Assembly: GCF_017549005.1 (NCBI RefSeq) | Contig: NZ_JAFYYT010000055.1 | Coordinates: 1-64,000 of the forward strand | Length of the DNA: 64,000 nt | Origin: Ruminococcus sp. | GTDB taxonomy: Bacteria > Bacillota > Clostridia > Oscillospirales > Ruminococcaceae | Reading direction: 5' to 3' | Part shown: one piece after another, positions 44,834 through 51,800 of the stretch | Layout: each line of letters begins with the position of its first letter | Position numbering within the stretch: position 1 is the stretch's first letter | Translations under genes and position numbers: made by a program | The notes under the pieces: model-generated | The model's database searches: none | What the model saw: only the letters and a program-made list of their open reading frames with translations | What the model was told of the DNA's origin: nothing

Positions 44834-45271
44834 TTAAATTCCCGATGAACCGAAGCCGCCGTTTCCGCGCTCTGTTTCCGAGAGCTGGTCGCTGACCTCG
44901 ATATCGGGCATTAATATACGTGTTGGTATCATCTGAGCTACGCGCATTCCGTGCTCAACGGTAAAGGGCTCTTTACCGTGATTTATAAGCGGGACGAACC
45001 ATGCGCCGCGGTAATCGCTGTCGACAACTCCCACGCAGTTTGCAAGGGATACTCCGTACTTTGACGAAAGTCCCGAGCGGGGATAGATAAGGAGAGCGAT
45101 ATCGTCGGAATCAGGCTCCGCCGTGATACCTATGGGTATCATTTTTATCTCCCCTGGGGCGAGCACAACAGGAGCTTCAAGGCAGGCGCAAAGGTCAAGG
45201 CCTGCGCTCCCGGGAGTAGCCCGTGAGGGGATAACAGCCCGTGGATCGAGCTTTTTGAAGGTGAGTTTCAT
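44834..45271 (-). CDS. dut: dUTP diphosphatase
   Basis: 145 residues; ATG at 45271 overlaps the U32 stop (ATGA). All five trimeric-dUTPase motifs are present: motif 1 PGSAGLDLCA, motif 2 PRSGLSSKYGVSLANCVGVVDSDYRG (motifs 2-3 run together), motif 4 RVAQMIPTRI and the C-terminal motif 5 RGNGGFGSSG. It splits dUTP into dUMP and pyrophosphate, keeping uracil out of DNA. Translationally coupled to the U32 peptidase gene. Confidence 0.95.
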   Translation of the reverse strand: MKLTFKKLDPRAVIPSRATPGSAGLDLCACLEAPVVLAPGEIKMIPIGITAEPDSDDIALLIYPRSGLSSKYGVSLANCVGVVDSDYRGAWFVPLINHGKEPFTVEHGMRVAQMIPTRILMPDIEVSDQLSETERGNGGFGSSGI

Positions 45272-47304
45272 GTTGAGATACCTCTGTAGTAAAGTCCGCG
45301 GGTGATATTGCCCTGCGGTTTGCGTCCGCTGAGAGCGGCGCGTGTACTGTCGGCGTCCTCGTCCGAAAGACAGACGACGCCGTAGCTTATGCCGTGTATT
45401 TCGCCGAGCCTGTCAAGCATACAAAGCCTGTCGGCATTGAGTATCTCCGCGTAGTTCTCCGAGCATACGACAGGGAACTCCCTGCCTGTGCGGTCGATGA
45501 GCTTTTTCGTGCATTTTCCGCATCCGACTTCGTTCCTTATGGGGCAGTTCCTTGTGAGCATGAGCGGCAGTCTGCCGTATATGACAGCTCCTATGGGAAG
45601 CTCCGAGCGTACTGCGGCTATCTGCGGAAGAGTTGCTTCCACCGAGAAAACGCAGTCCTCAAGCCCGAGACCGCGGAGGTATTCCGCGCTGAAGGAGTTG
45701 AAAACGTTGAGAGTAAAGCTGCCGTGAAGCTTAAAACCGAGCTTTCTGCCGATAGCTATGCAGTCGGGAGTGTGGCAGTAAAGCCTTGAAAGTCCCTTTG
45801 TTTTCAGCACGTTGAGCTTTTCCACAAGCTTGTCTTCATCGGTTATGAAGCGGGGCGGCGAAATAATTATTTTATTTATATCCACGCTGCCGAGCATATC
45901 ATCGCCGAGCAGCCCGATCGGAACTATAACGTACTCCGACAGCTCTGCTGCAGCCACTGCCTGTTCGGCGGTGCGGCAGAATGTGCGGAGCTTCAGCTCT
46001 CCGTCGGTATTGCCGCTGTGAAAGCTGCCAATATCGGGAGTATAGTCCGTTATGGTATATTCAGGCGTATTTTTTGCAGTGATCGCAGCTGTCAGCTTTT
46101 CCGTGACCTTACGGCGAAGCTCGTTGAGCTTTCCTGCCGGGACAATAAGTCCCTCACCGATGTCCGCGGTTAGTTTTCCGAGGCTGAATACCGTGTCTCC
46201 CAGCTTTGAGAGCTGTTTTTCGAGAGCAGCCATGTCAGTAGGGCGGTTCAGAGCCTTTTCGGGAGCTTCTCCTGTTGCGGAAGCCGATATGCTGCCGCAT
46301 TCCGCAGTTATCACAACAGGCTGTCCTGATTTTATCACTGCATGGATATCAATAGTATAAGCTTTCCGCTCAAAGCGGTAGAGCTCATGTATCTTCGGTA
46401 TCAGTTCATGGGCGGAAATAACGTCGTCCTTTTCACGGACTCCGAACATATCCTGCCTTTTGCCTGTAAAATAGCCGTCCGTGAAGCCGCTTCGCGAGAA
46501 AACTCCGCGCAGGAGCTTCATATCGGGAGCATTGCCATCAAGCGAGGCTTTCAGCTCGTGTACTGCGGAAGCCACATATTCGGGGCGCTTCATGCGTCCC
46601 TCGATCTTGAAGGAATCAACTCCCATATCCGCGAGCTCACGGGCATTTGGGAGCAGCGAAAGGTCTTTCAGCGAAAGCGCAGCTCTGTCCTTATTGCCGA
46701 CGGCAGAAAATGGAAGCCGGCAGGCTTGTCCGCAGCAGCCGCGGTTGGCGGAGCGCGAGCCTATCATTGCCGACATATAGCATTGTCCCGAGACTGACAT
46801 ACACAGCGCACCGTGTACGAATATCTCGGTCTCGATACCGACCTTGCATATACGGGAAATAGTTTCCTTGTCAAGTTCACGTGCAGGGACTACTCTTGCG
46901 TATCCGAGGTCGCGGAGCAGTGAAGCTCCTGCGGCTGTATGCACCGACATCTGCGTAGAACCGTGAAGTACGGCGTCAGGTACGCAGCGGCGGATAAGCT
47001 CTGCACAGCCCCAGTCCTGAACAATGAAAGCGTCAACGCCGTTTTGGGCGGCAGCCTTTATGTACTCGCAGAAATCGGCAGCTTCATCGTCTGATATCAC
47101 CGTATTTACAGCAAGATCGAGCATTGCTCCGTATCTGTGGCAGAAAGCGGCGGCTTCCTTTATCTCGTCAAGTGAAAAGTTCGCGGCGCTGCTTCGCGCA
47201 GAATAGCGCTTTCCGCCTATGTACACAGCCTGAGCGCCTGACCTGAGAGCCGCACGGAGAGTTTCCATGCTGCCTGCCGGAGCGAGTATCTCGGTTTTAT
47301 TCAT
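45268..47304 (-). CDS. U32-family peptidase (collagenase-like / RlhA type)
   Basis: 678 residues. The ATG at 47304 shares its A with the zapA stop (TGATG), so translation is coupled. N-terminal U32 core: MNKTEILAPAGSMETLRAALRSGAQAVYIGGKRYSAR, HGSTQMSVHT, and the Cys-rich signature SGQCYMSAMIGSRSANRGCCGQACRLPF, which binds an iron-sulfur cluster in relatives. The C-terminal half adds the DUF3656-type region with a second Cys set (NCPIRNEVGCGKC). Bacterial relatives modify rRNA/tRNA (RlhA, TrhP) or degrade collagen. Housekeeping context (zapA, dut) favours an RNA-modification role. Confidence 0.88.
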   Translation of the reverse strand: MNKTEILAPAGSMETLRAALRSGAQAVYIGGKRYSARSSAANFSLDEIKEAAAFCHRYGAMLDLAVNTVISDDEAADFCEYIKAAAQNGVDAFIVQDWGCAELIRRCVPDAVLHGSTQMSVHTAAGASLLRDLGYARVVPARELDKETISRICKVGIETEIFVHGALCMSVSGQCYMSAMIGSRSANRGCCGQACRLPFSAVGNKDRAALSLKDLSLLPNARELADMGVDSFKIEGRMKRPEYVASAVHELKASLDGNAPDMKLLRGVFSRSGFTDGYFTGKRQDMFGVREKDDVISAHELIPKIHELYRFERKAYTIDIHAVIKSGQPVVITAECGSISASATGEAPEKALNRPTDMAALEKQLSKLGDTVFSLGKLTADIGEGLIVPAGKLNELRRKVTEKLTAAITAKNTPEYTITDYTPDIGSFHSGNTDGELKLRTFCRTAEQAVAAAELSEYVIVPIGLLGDDMLGSVDINKIIISPPRFITDEDKLVEKLNVLKTKGLSRLYCHTPDCIAIGRKLGFKLHGSFTLNVFNSFSAEYLRGLGLEDCVFSVEATLPQIAAVRSELPIGAVIYGRLPLMLTRNCPIRNEVGCGKCTKKLIDRTGREFPVVCSENYAEILNADRLCMLDRLGEIHGISYGVVCLSDEDADSTRAALSGRKPQGNITRGLYYRGIST

Positions 47305-47666
47305 CAAATGCTGTCGCTGAGCTGCTTGAGCTTGACCATATTTTCAAGCTGAGTTATCTTGGACTTGAGAACTTCTATCTCCTTCTGAGCAGCGTCGCGC
47401 TCAATACGTGTCCTGCCTGCCTCGTCCACGTACTCCTTAGTCTGGTCGCGGATATTGTCAAGGCGCTGATTAGCCTTGTTGAGGTCGTCGAGGAGAGCCA
47501 TGGCAACCATTATAGAAGCTGCATAAGGCGAAGAACCGCTTGCTGCGGTTATCTCGTTGATCTTGGTCTCGAGTGCTCTTGCGAGTGCATAAACGTAGTT
47601 CGGAGCTTCGGCAGTTTTTATCTTGTACTCCTTACCACATATTATGACCTTAACTTCATTAAGCAT
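47304..47666 (-). CDS. zapA: Cell division protein ZapA
   Basis: 120 residues, ATG at 47666 behind AAAGGACG. N-terminal ZapA head: EVKVIICGKEYKIKTAEAPNYVYALARALETKINEIT; PYAASIMVAMALLDDLNKA is the helical family signature; the C-terminal half is a coiled coil (ERDAAQKEIEVLKSKITQLENMV). ZapA dimers bundle FtsZ filaments at midcell. First gene of the zapA-U32-dut unit. Confidence 0.92.
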   Translation of the reverse strand: MLNEVKVIICGKEYKIKTAEAPNYVYALARALETKINEITAASGSSPYAASIMVAMALLDDLNKANQRLDNIRDQTKEYVDEAGRTRIERDAAQKEIEVLKSKITQLENMVKLKQLSDSI

Positions 47667-47856
47667 TTATATCGTCCTTTCCGTGGCGTATTATTAACCA
47701 CTCTACATTATACACTATTTCTCGCAAAAAGGGAAGTGTTTTTTGAAAAAAATTAATTTTTAGTGAGCAGTTCATGTTTTGTGGGCTGCTTTTGGCAGTC
47801 CGAAGCATATTGCTTTTGTATGGGCTGTATCTGTGGGTCCGATTGTTTATAGAGCT

Positions 47857-48210
47857 TTAACCTTTATATGCTATTGCGTCGATTTGAAAGAGGATACCTT
47901 CTCTGATAAAATCGGTCGTGTAAGCTTTTCTTGTGGGATATCTGCCGTTAAAATGCTTTTTTATTACGTCGGGAAGGTAATTCAGGTCGCTGATATTTCT
48001 GAACAGGCAGTCCATTTTTACAACCGAATCCAGTCCTAAACCGGCCAATGCAAGTCTGCTTTTCAGTGTATCGAATGCACCGTTTATCTGTTCTTCTATT
48101 GGCCGACCTTCATTTCCCATGCAATATCCGACGAAAACGTAGTCGCCGGCCTCGATAACAGTTGAATCAGCCCAGAACTCGTCTGCTTCAAGTCTTTTTA
48201 TATTTTCCAT
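47857..48210 (-). CDS. RidA-family protein
   Basis: 117 residues. The ATG at 48210 is taken although its Shine-Dalgarno is weak (GAGAG 12 bases upstream); a TTG four codons earlier is the alternative. RidA (YjgF/L-PSP) features: FWADSTVIEAGDYVFVGYC, IEEQINGAFDTLKSRLALAGLGLDSVVKMDCLFRNISDL, and PTRKAYTTDFIREGILFQIDAIA near the end. The usual last motif has IEIEAIA and the Arg that binds imines; here the Arg is at RKAYT. RidA proteins hydrolyse reactive enamines/imines from PLP enzymes. Stand-alone gene; terminator not seen. Confidence 0.85.
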   Translation of the reverse strand: MENIKRLEADEFWADSTVIEAGDYVFVGYCMGNEGRPIEEQINGAFDTLKSRLALAGLGLDSVVKMDCLFRNISDLNYLPDVIKKHFNGRYPTRKAYTTDFIREGILFQIDAIAYKG

Positions 48211-48231
48211 CTTAATTATCAACTCTCAGTT

Positions 48232-48285
48232 CTCATTTTACGGAACGCCGTGGGCGGCGTCCCCTACATGGTTCAATAGGAGCCT
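48232..48285. repeat. Short IR element with GTAGGGG-type core
   Basis: Sequence ACGGAACGCCGTGGGCGGCGTCCCCTACATGG contains an ACGCCG/CGGCGT hairpin and CCCCTACATG, whose complement CATGTAGGGG also occurs in the element at 39301-39475. Probably a fragment of the same dispersed repeat. Non-coding, between the RidA gene and a small membrane gene. Confidence 0.5.
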
Positions 48286-48290
48286 GCGGT

Positions 48291-48611
48291 TTATGTATCG
48301 GAATTATTCTTCTTATTTCTTATTGCGGAGACAACAGCAGCAATCAGAAATCCCACAAAAGCTCCAAGTGAGAACGTACCGATGAAAAACATGGGAAACC
48401 CTATAGAATATTTCGAGGTGATATTCAAACCTGCTTCACATACAACATAGATAGCAGCAGTGATACAAAGCAGTATTATCTTTGTCTTTCTGCTTAATTT
48501 AATTAAGACTGTTAATAATGCAGCGACAATTAATGCAGCGACGGCTCCGCCCAAAAAAATATATAATGAATTCGATTCAAAAAGCTCCTGTACGATAGGT
48601 AAATATTGCAT
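48291..48611 (-). CDS. Small three-helix membrane protein, unknown
   Basis: 106 residues, ATG at 48611 with AAGGAG upstream. Three hydrophobic segments: SLYIFLGGAVAALIVAALLTVLI, IILLCITAAIYVVCEAGL and PMFFIGTFSLGAFVGFLIAAVV, with a basic, Asn-rich C-terminus. No family was recognised. It is an orphan gene near a repeat fragment; function cannot be inferred. Confidence 0.7.
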   Translation of the reverse strand: MQYLPIVQELFESNSLYIFLGGAVAALIVAALLTVLIKLSRKTKIILLCITAAIYVVCEAGLNITSKYSIGFPMFFIGTFSLGAFVGFLIAAVVSAIRNKKNNSDT

Positions 48612-48662
48612 AGTTAAAATCTCCTTAATTATTTCAAATGTTTGAATGACAACTGCGGCGGT

Positions 48663-49244
48663 TCAGTAGTAGCGTTTGAGACCGATGACCTTGCCGAGAA
48701 CTTCCACCTCGTCCACGATTATGGGCTCCATAGTGTCGTTTTCGGGCTGGAGGCGGTAGTGATCCTTTTCCTTGTAGAAGGTCTTTACGGTAGCGTCCTC
48801 GTGACCGATGAAAGCAACGACGATATCACCGTTTTCCGCGTAGCTCACGCGCTTGACTATGACAATGTCGCCGTCGAGAATACCTGCGTTTATCATGCTT
48901 TCGCCCCGTATCTTCAGGGCAAAGAGCTCCTGCGGGTCTACGCCCGGAGCTTCAAAGCCGATATATCCCGTGATATCCTGAACGGCTGTTATAGGCTGTC
49001 CTGCGGTGACTGTACCCATAACAGGAACGGAAGTAGTTCCGCTGTTCGGCAGTCGGAGAGTGCGGTTGAGATTGCCTGTTTTTTCTATGAGTCCCTCACG
49101 GACGAGAGTTTCGATGTATCTGTGGGCAGTTGATGTTGACCTGAAGCCCATAGCGTCCATTATCTCCCTGACGGAGGGGGACATTCCGTCGCTCAGACGG
49201 GACTTTATATAGTTGAAAACAGCTATTTCCTTGTCTTTCAGCAT
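48663..49244 (-). CDS. lexA: LexA SOS repressor
   Basis: 193 residues. The ATG at 49244 has AAGGAG eight bases upstream, which lies in the last codons of murC. N-terminal winged helix: KEIAVFNYIKSRLSDGMSPSVREIMDAMGFRSTSTAHRYIETLVREGLI. C-terminal S24 domain with Ala-Gly cleavage site VTAGQPI, catalytic Ser in GESMINAG and Lys in DATVKTF. RecA-stimulated self-cleavage frees SOS genes. No LexA-type operator (GAAC-N4-GTTC) was seen near its own start, and it appears to be carried by the murC transcript. Confidence 0.95.
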   Translation of the reverse strand: MLKDKEIAVFNYIKSRLSDGMSPSVREIMDAMGFRSTSTAHRYIETLVREGLIEKTGNLNRTLRLPNSGTTSVPVMGTVTAGQPITAVQDITGYIGFEAPGVDPQELFALKIRGESMINAGILDGDIVIVKRVSYAENGDIVVAFIGHEDATVKTFYKEKDHYRLQPENDTMEPIIVDEVEVLGKVIGLKRYY

Positions 49245-49248
49245 ATTT

Positions 49249-50664
49249 TTACTCCTTTGCAAGCTTTTCCAGTATCATTTTTGCTATCTTGTAGGCGTCG
49301 CCGCAGCCGAGGGTAATGACCAGGTCGCCCGACTGTGCGTGTTCGCAGATATAATCGCATATCTGTGCGAAGTTGGCGTATTTGCGCTCGTCCGTCCATT
49401 CAGCGGACTCGTCCTGCGGGAACCATATGCAGTCCGGTATCTTTTCCGCAAGGTGACGGGTGAAGATACCATAGGTGTTCTTCTCGCGGCTTCCCATGAT
49501 ATCGGTGAGCACGGCGTGGTCTGGTATCTGGAGGACCCTTGCGAAATCGTCAAGGAGCAGCTTTGTACGGGAGAAGGTGAAGGGCTGGAAAACTGCCCAT
49601 ACGTGGCTGAAGTTCATTTCCATAGCCGCATTGAGGGTAGCTTCGAGCTCTGTAGGGTGGTGAGCATAGTCGTCCACAACGGTTATGCCCTTTTCAAAGC
49701 CCAACTTTTCAAAGCGGCGCTTGGCTCCGCGGAAGTCCTCAAGACCTTTCTGAATGAACTTGAAATCAACACCCACATAGCGTGAAGCAGCCACAGCCGC
49801 AAGAGAATTGAGGACATTGTGTATGCCTGCAACGTGGAGAGTTATTGTTCCGAGCTTTTCGCCCCTGTACATAGCGTCGTAGGTGGTGAGGAGCCCGTTT
49901 TCGTGCTTCACGTTCACGGGATAGTAGTCGCAGGAGCTGTCCTTGCCGAAGGTTATTATCTCCTTGCCTGTTATACCCTCCAGGGACTTCATGGAATTTG
50001 CGTCCGAGCCGTTGACGATTATGCACTTTGAGGTGTTTTCGTTGAATTTATGGAAGGACCTGATGATATTTTCAAGAGTTCCGAAGTAGTCAAGGTGATC
50101 GGCGTCGATGTTGAGTATAACGGATATATCGGGGAAGAATTTAAGGAAGTGGTCCTCGAATTCGCAGGATTCGCAGACCATTATATCGCTTTTGCCTGCA
50201 ACTCCGCTTCCGCCGATGCAGGGGAGCTTTCCGCCGATATACGCGGAGAGGTCAACGCCTGCGGTAAAGAGTATCTGAGTGATCATGGAGGTAGTCGATG
50301 TCTTTCCGTGAGTTCCCGAAACGCATATAGCGTTGTCGTACCAGCTCGTTACGATACCGAGGAGGTCTGCACGTTCAAGAACCGGGACTCCGCTTGCTTT
50401 TGCTGCCATGAGCTCGGGGTTGTCAGCCATTATAGCGGCTGTATGGACGATAAGATCGGCTCCCTCGATATTTTCGGCTCTCTGACCGATGAAAACGGGT
50501 ATGCCCATTTTTCTTACAGCGTCGAGGGTCTCGGTCTCGTTATTGTCCGAGCCTGTGAGATAGTATCCCTGAGAGTGGAGTATCTGCGCGAGAGGGTACA
50601 TTCCCGAGCCTCCGATCCCGATGAAATGAATGTGCTTTTTGCCTTTTAAGATGTTGATATCCAA
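49249..50664 (-). CDS. murC: UDP-N-acetylmuramate-L-alanine ligase
   Basis: 471 residues from a TTG at 50664; AAAGGTGATC lies three to eleven bases upstream and matches the 16S tail, and the protein then starts MDINILKGKKHIHFIGIGGSGM, the typical MurC N-terminus. Domains: Rossmann-like UDP-binding (FIGIGGSGMYPLAQIL), ATP-binding with CVSGTHGKTSTTSMI, substrate loops CESCEFEDHFLKF and NIDADHLDYFGTLENI, and VVDDYAHHPTELEATL in the C-terminal domain. It adds L-Ala to UDP-MurNAc in peptidoglycan synthesis. Four bases separate it from lexA. Confidence 0.95.
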   Translation of the reverse strand: MDINILKGKKHIHFIGIGGSGMYPLAQILHSQGYYLTGSDNNETETLDAVRKMGIPVFIGQRAENIEGADLIVHTAAIMADNPELMAAKASGVPVLERADLLGIVTSWYDNAICVSGTHGKTSTTSMITQILFTAGVDLSAYIGGKLPCIGGSGVAGKSDIMVCESCEFEDHFLKFFPDISVILNIDADHLDYFGTLENIIRSFHKFNENTSKCIIVNGSDANSMKSLEGITGKEIITFGKDSSCDYYPVNVKHENGLLTTYDAMYRGEKLGTITLHVAGIHNVLNSLAAVAASRYVGVDFKFIQKGLEDFRGAKRRFEKLGFEKGITVVDDYAHHPTELEATLNAAMEMNFSHVWAVFQPFTFSRTKLLLDDFARVLQIPDHAVLTDIMGSREKNTYGIFTRHLAEKIPDCIWFPQDESAEWTDERKYANFAQICDYICEHAQSGDLVITLGCGDAYKIAKMILEKLAKE

Positions 50665-50792
50665 AATGATCACCTTTCCTGAATAAATGATATAAAAACG
50701 GGACAGACCCGAATATCGCTGTTTGTCCGGCATATGAAAAAATGCCGCGGATAATTGTTATATTATTTTGTCGTGTTTTTCGTATAAAATGC

Positions 50793-50821
50793 TTGCAATT
50801 TTACGAATTCTGAGTTATAAT
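50793..50821 (+). promoter_or_regulatory. SigA-type promoter of spoVG
   Basis: TTGCAA (50793-50798), 17-bp spacer, TATAAT (50816-50821), ~100 bp before the gene. In Bacillus the spoVG promoter is SigH-dependent; this one looks SigA-like. Confidence 0.7.
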
Positions 50822-50919
50822 AGTTTACAGGTTTACTTTCAACTGAAATTAATCGTTATAAATATAAATTAATTCAGTTCGCGTACCGTGAGTCACAAAG
50901 ACTAACAAGGAGGAAAACT

Positions 50920-51219
50920 ATGGAAATTACAGATGTAAAGATCAGAAAGATCATGTCTGACGGCAGGCTCAGAGCGGTAGTTTCGGTAACTATCGACGAT
51001 ATGTTCGCAGTTCATGACATCAAGGTGGTACAGGGCGACGAGAGACTTTTCGTTGCAATGCCAAGCAGAAAGGACGAGAACGGTGTTTTCCGCGATATCG
51101 TTCACCCTATCTCGGCTTCCGCAAGAAAGCTTTTCGAGGAGACCATTCTTGAAGCATACGAGAGACAGCTTGCTGTGATCGAGGCTGAACAGCCGGGAGA
51201 GAGCGATGAAGCTGTCTGA
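50920..51219 (+). CDS. spoVG: RNA-binding regulator SpoVG
   Basis: 99 residues, ATG at 50920 behind AAGGAGG. Almost the whole protein matches the SpoVG family: MEITDVKIRKIMSDGRLRAVVSVTIDDMFAVHDIKVVQGDERLFVAMPSRKDENGVFRDIVHPISASARKLFEE is the conserved core (viewed in short parts: VHDIKVV, FVAMPSRK, DIVHPI). SpoVG binds RNA and DNA and affects virulence, septation and sporulation genes in Bacillota. Single-gene unit with terminator. Confidence 0.96.
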   Translation: MEITDVKIRKIMSDGRLRAVVSVTIDDMFAVHDIKVVQGDERLFVAMPSRKDENGVFRDIVHPISASARKLFEETILEAYERQLAVIEAEQPGESDEAV

Positions 51220-51234
51220 TACAGCCAGACATAC

Positions 51235-51262
51235 AGACCTGCATCATGCAGGTCTTTTTTAT
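51235..51262 (+). terminator. Terminator of spoVG
   Basis: Arms AGACCTGCA (51235-51243) and TGCAGGTCT (51247-51255), 3-nt loop, then TTTTTATTA. Confidence 0.93.
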
Positions 51263-51798
51263 TATATGCCGAGGATACGTGCAGCCTTGAGAACTGCGAT
51301 CTGTGTCTTTCCGTCGCGGATAGTTCCGTCCATGACCTGCTTTACAGCTTCCGTGAGCGGTATGCGCTCAACGTCGAGAAATTCGTCGGGATCGAGGTTC
51401 TGACTGCTGAATGTCAGTCCCTTTGCGAGGTACATATAGGTCACCTCGGTGTTGTATGCAGGAGTGGGGAGCATTTCCCCGAGATAGATGTATTCGGAAC
51501 AGGTATAGCCTGTTTCCTCAAGAAGCTCGCGCTTTCCGCATTCGCCGTGATCCTCGCCCTTTTCAAGCTTTCCCGCGGGAACTTCGCGGGTGACGGTCTG
51601 AAACGGATAGCGGAACTGCTTTACGAGAAATATCTCGTTGTTTTCTGTTATGGGTATCACGCATACTCCGCCGTGATGATGGAGCACGTCGCGGACAGCG
51701 GTACTGCTGTTTTCAAGCTCTGCCTTGTCGTGAGTAATGGTGAATATCGGACCTTCGTATATGAGGTCACTGGATATGGTTTTTTCCTGTAAATGCAT
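51262..51798 (-). CDS. Nudix hydrolase (ADP-ribose pyrophosphatase-like)
   Basis: 178 residues. The ATG at 51798 is eight bases from AAAGGAG; an ATG at 51804 is only two bases from it. Nudix box: GKLEKGEDHGECGKRELLEETG (Gx5Ex7RELxEExG, complete) after VKQFRYPFQTVTREVPAG, with PTPAYNTEVTYMYLAKGL and DEFLDVERIPLTEAV in the family-specific places of ADP-ribose pyrophosphatases (NudF-like). It would split ADP-ribose to AMP and ribose 5-phosphate. It overlaps or touches the end of the YfhO gene, so the two are co-transcribed. Confidence 0.92.
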   Translation of the reverse strand: MHLQEKTISSDLIYEGPIFTITHDKAELENSSTAVRDVLHHHGGVCVIPITENNEIFLVKQFRYPFQTVTREVPAGKLEKGEDHGECGKRELLEETGYTCSEYIYLGEMLPTPAYNTEVTYMYLAKGLTFSSQNLDPDEFLDVERIPLTEAVKQVMDGTIRDGKTQIAVLKAARILGI

Positions 51799-51800
51799 TA

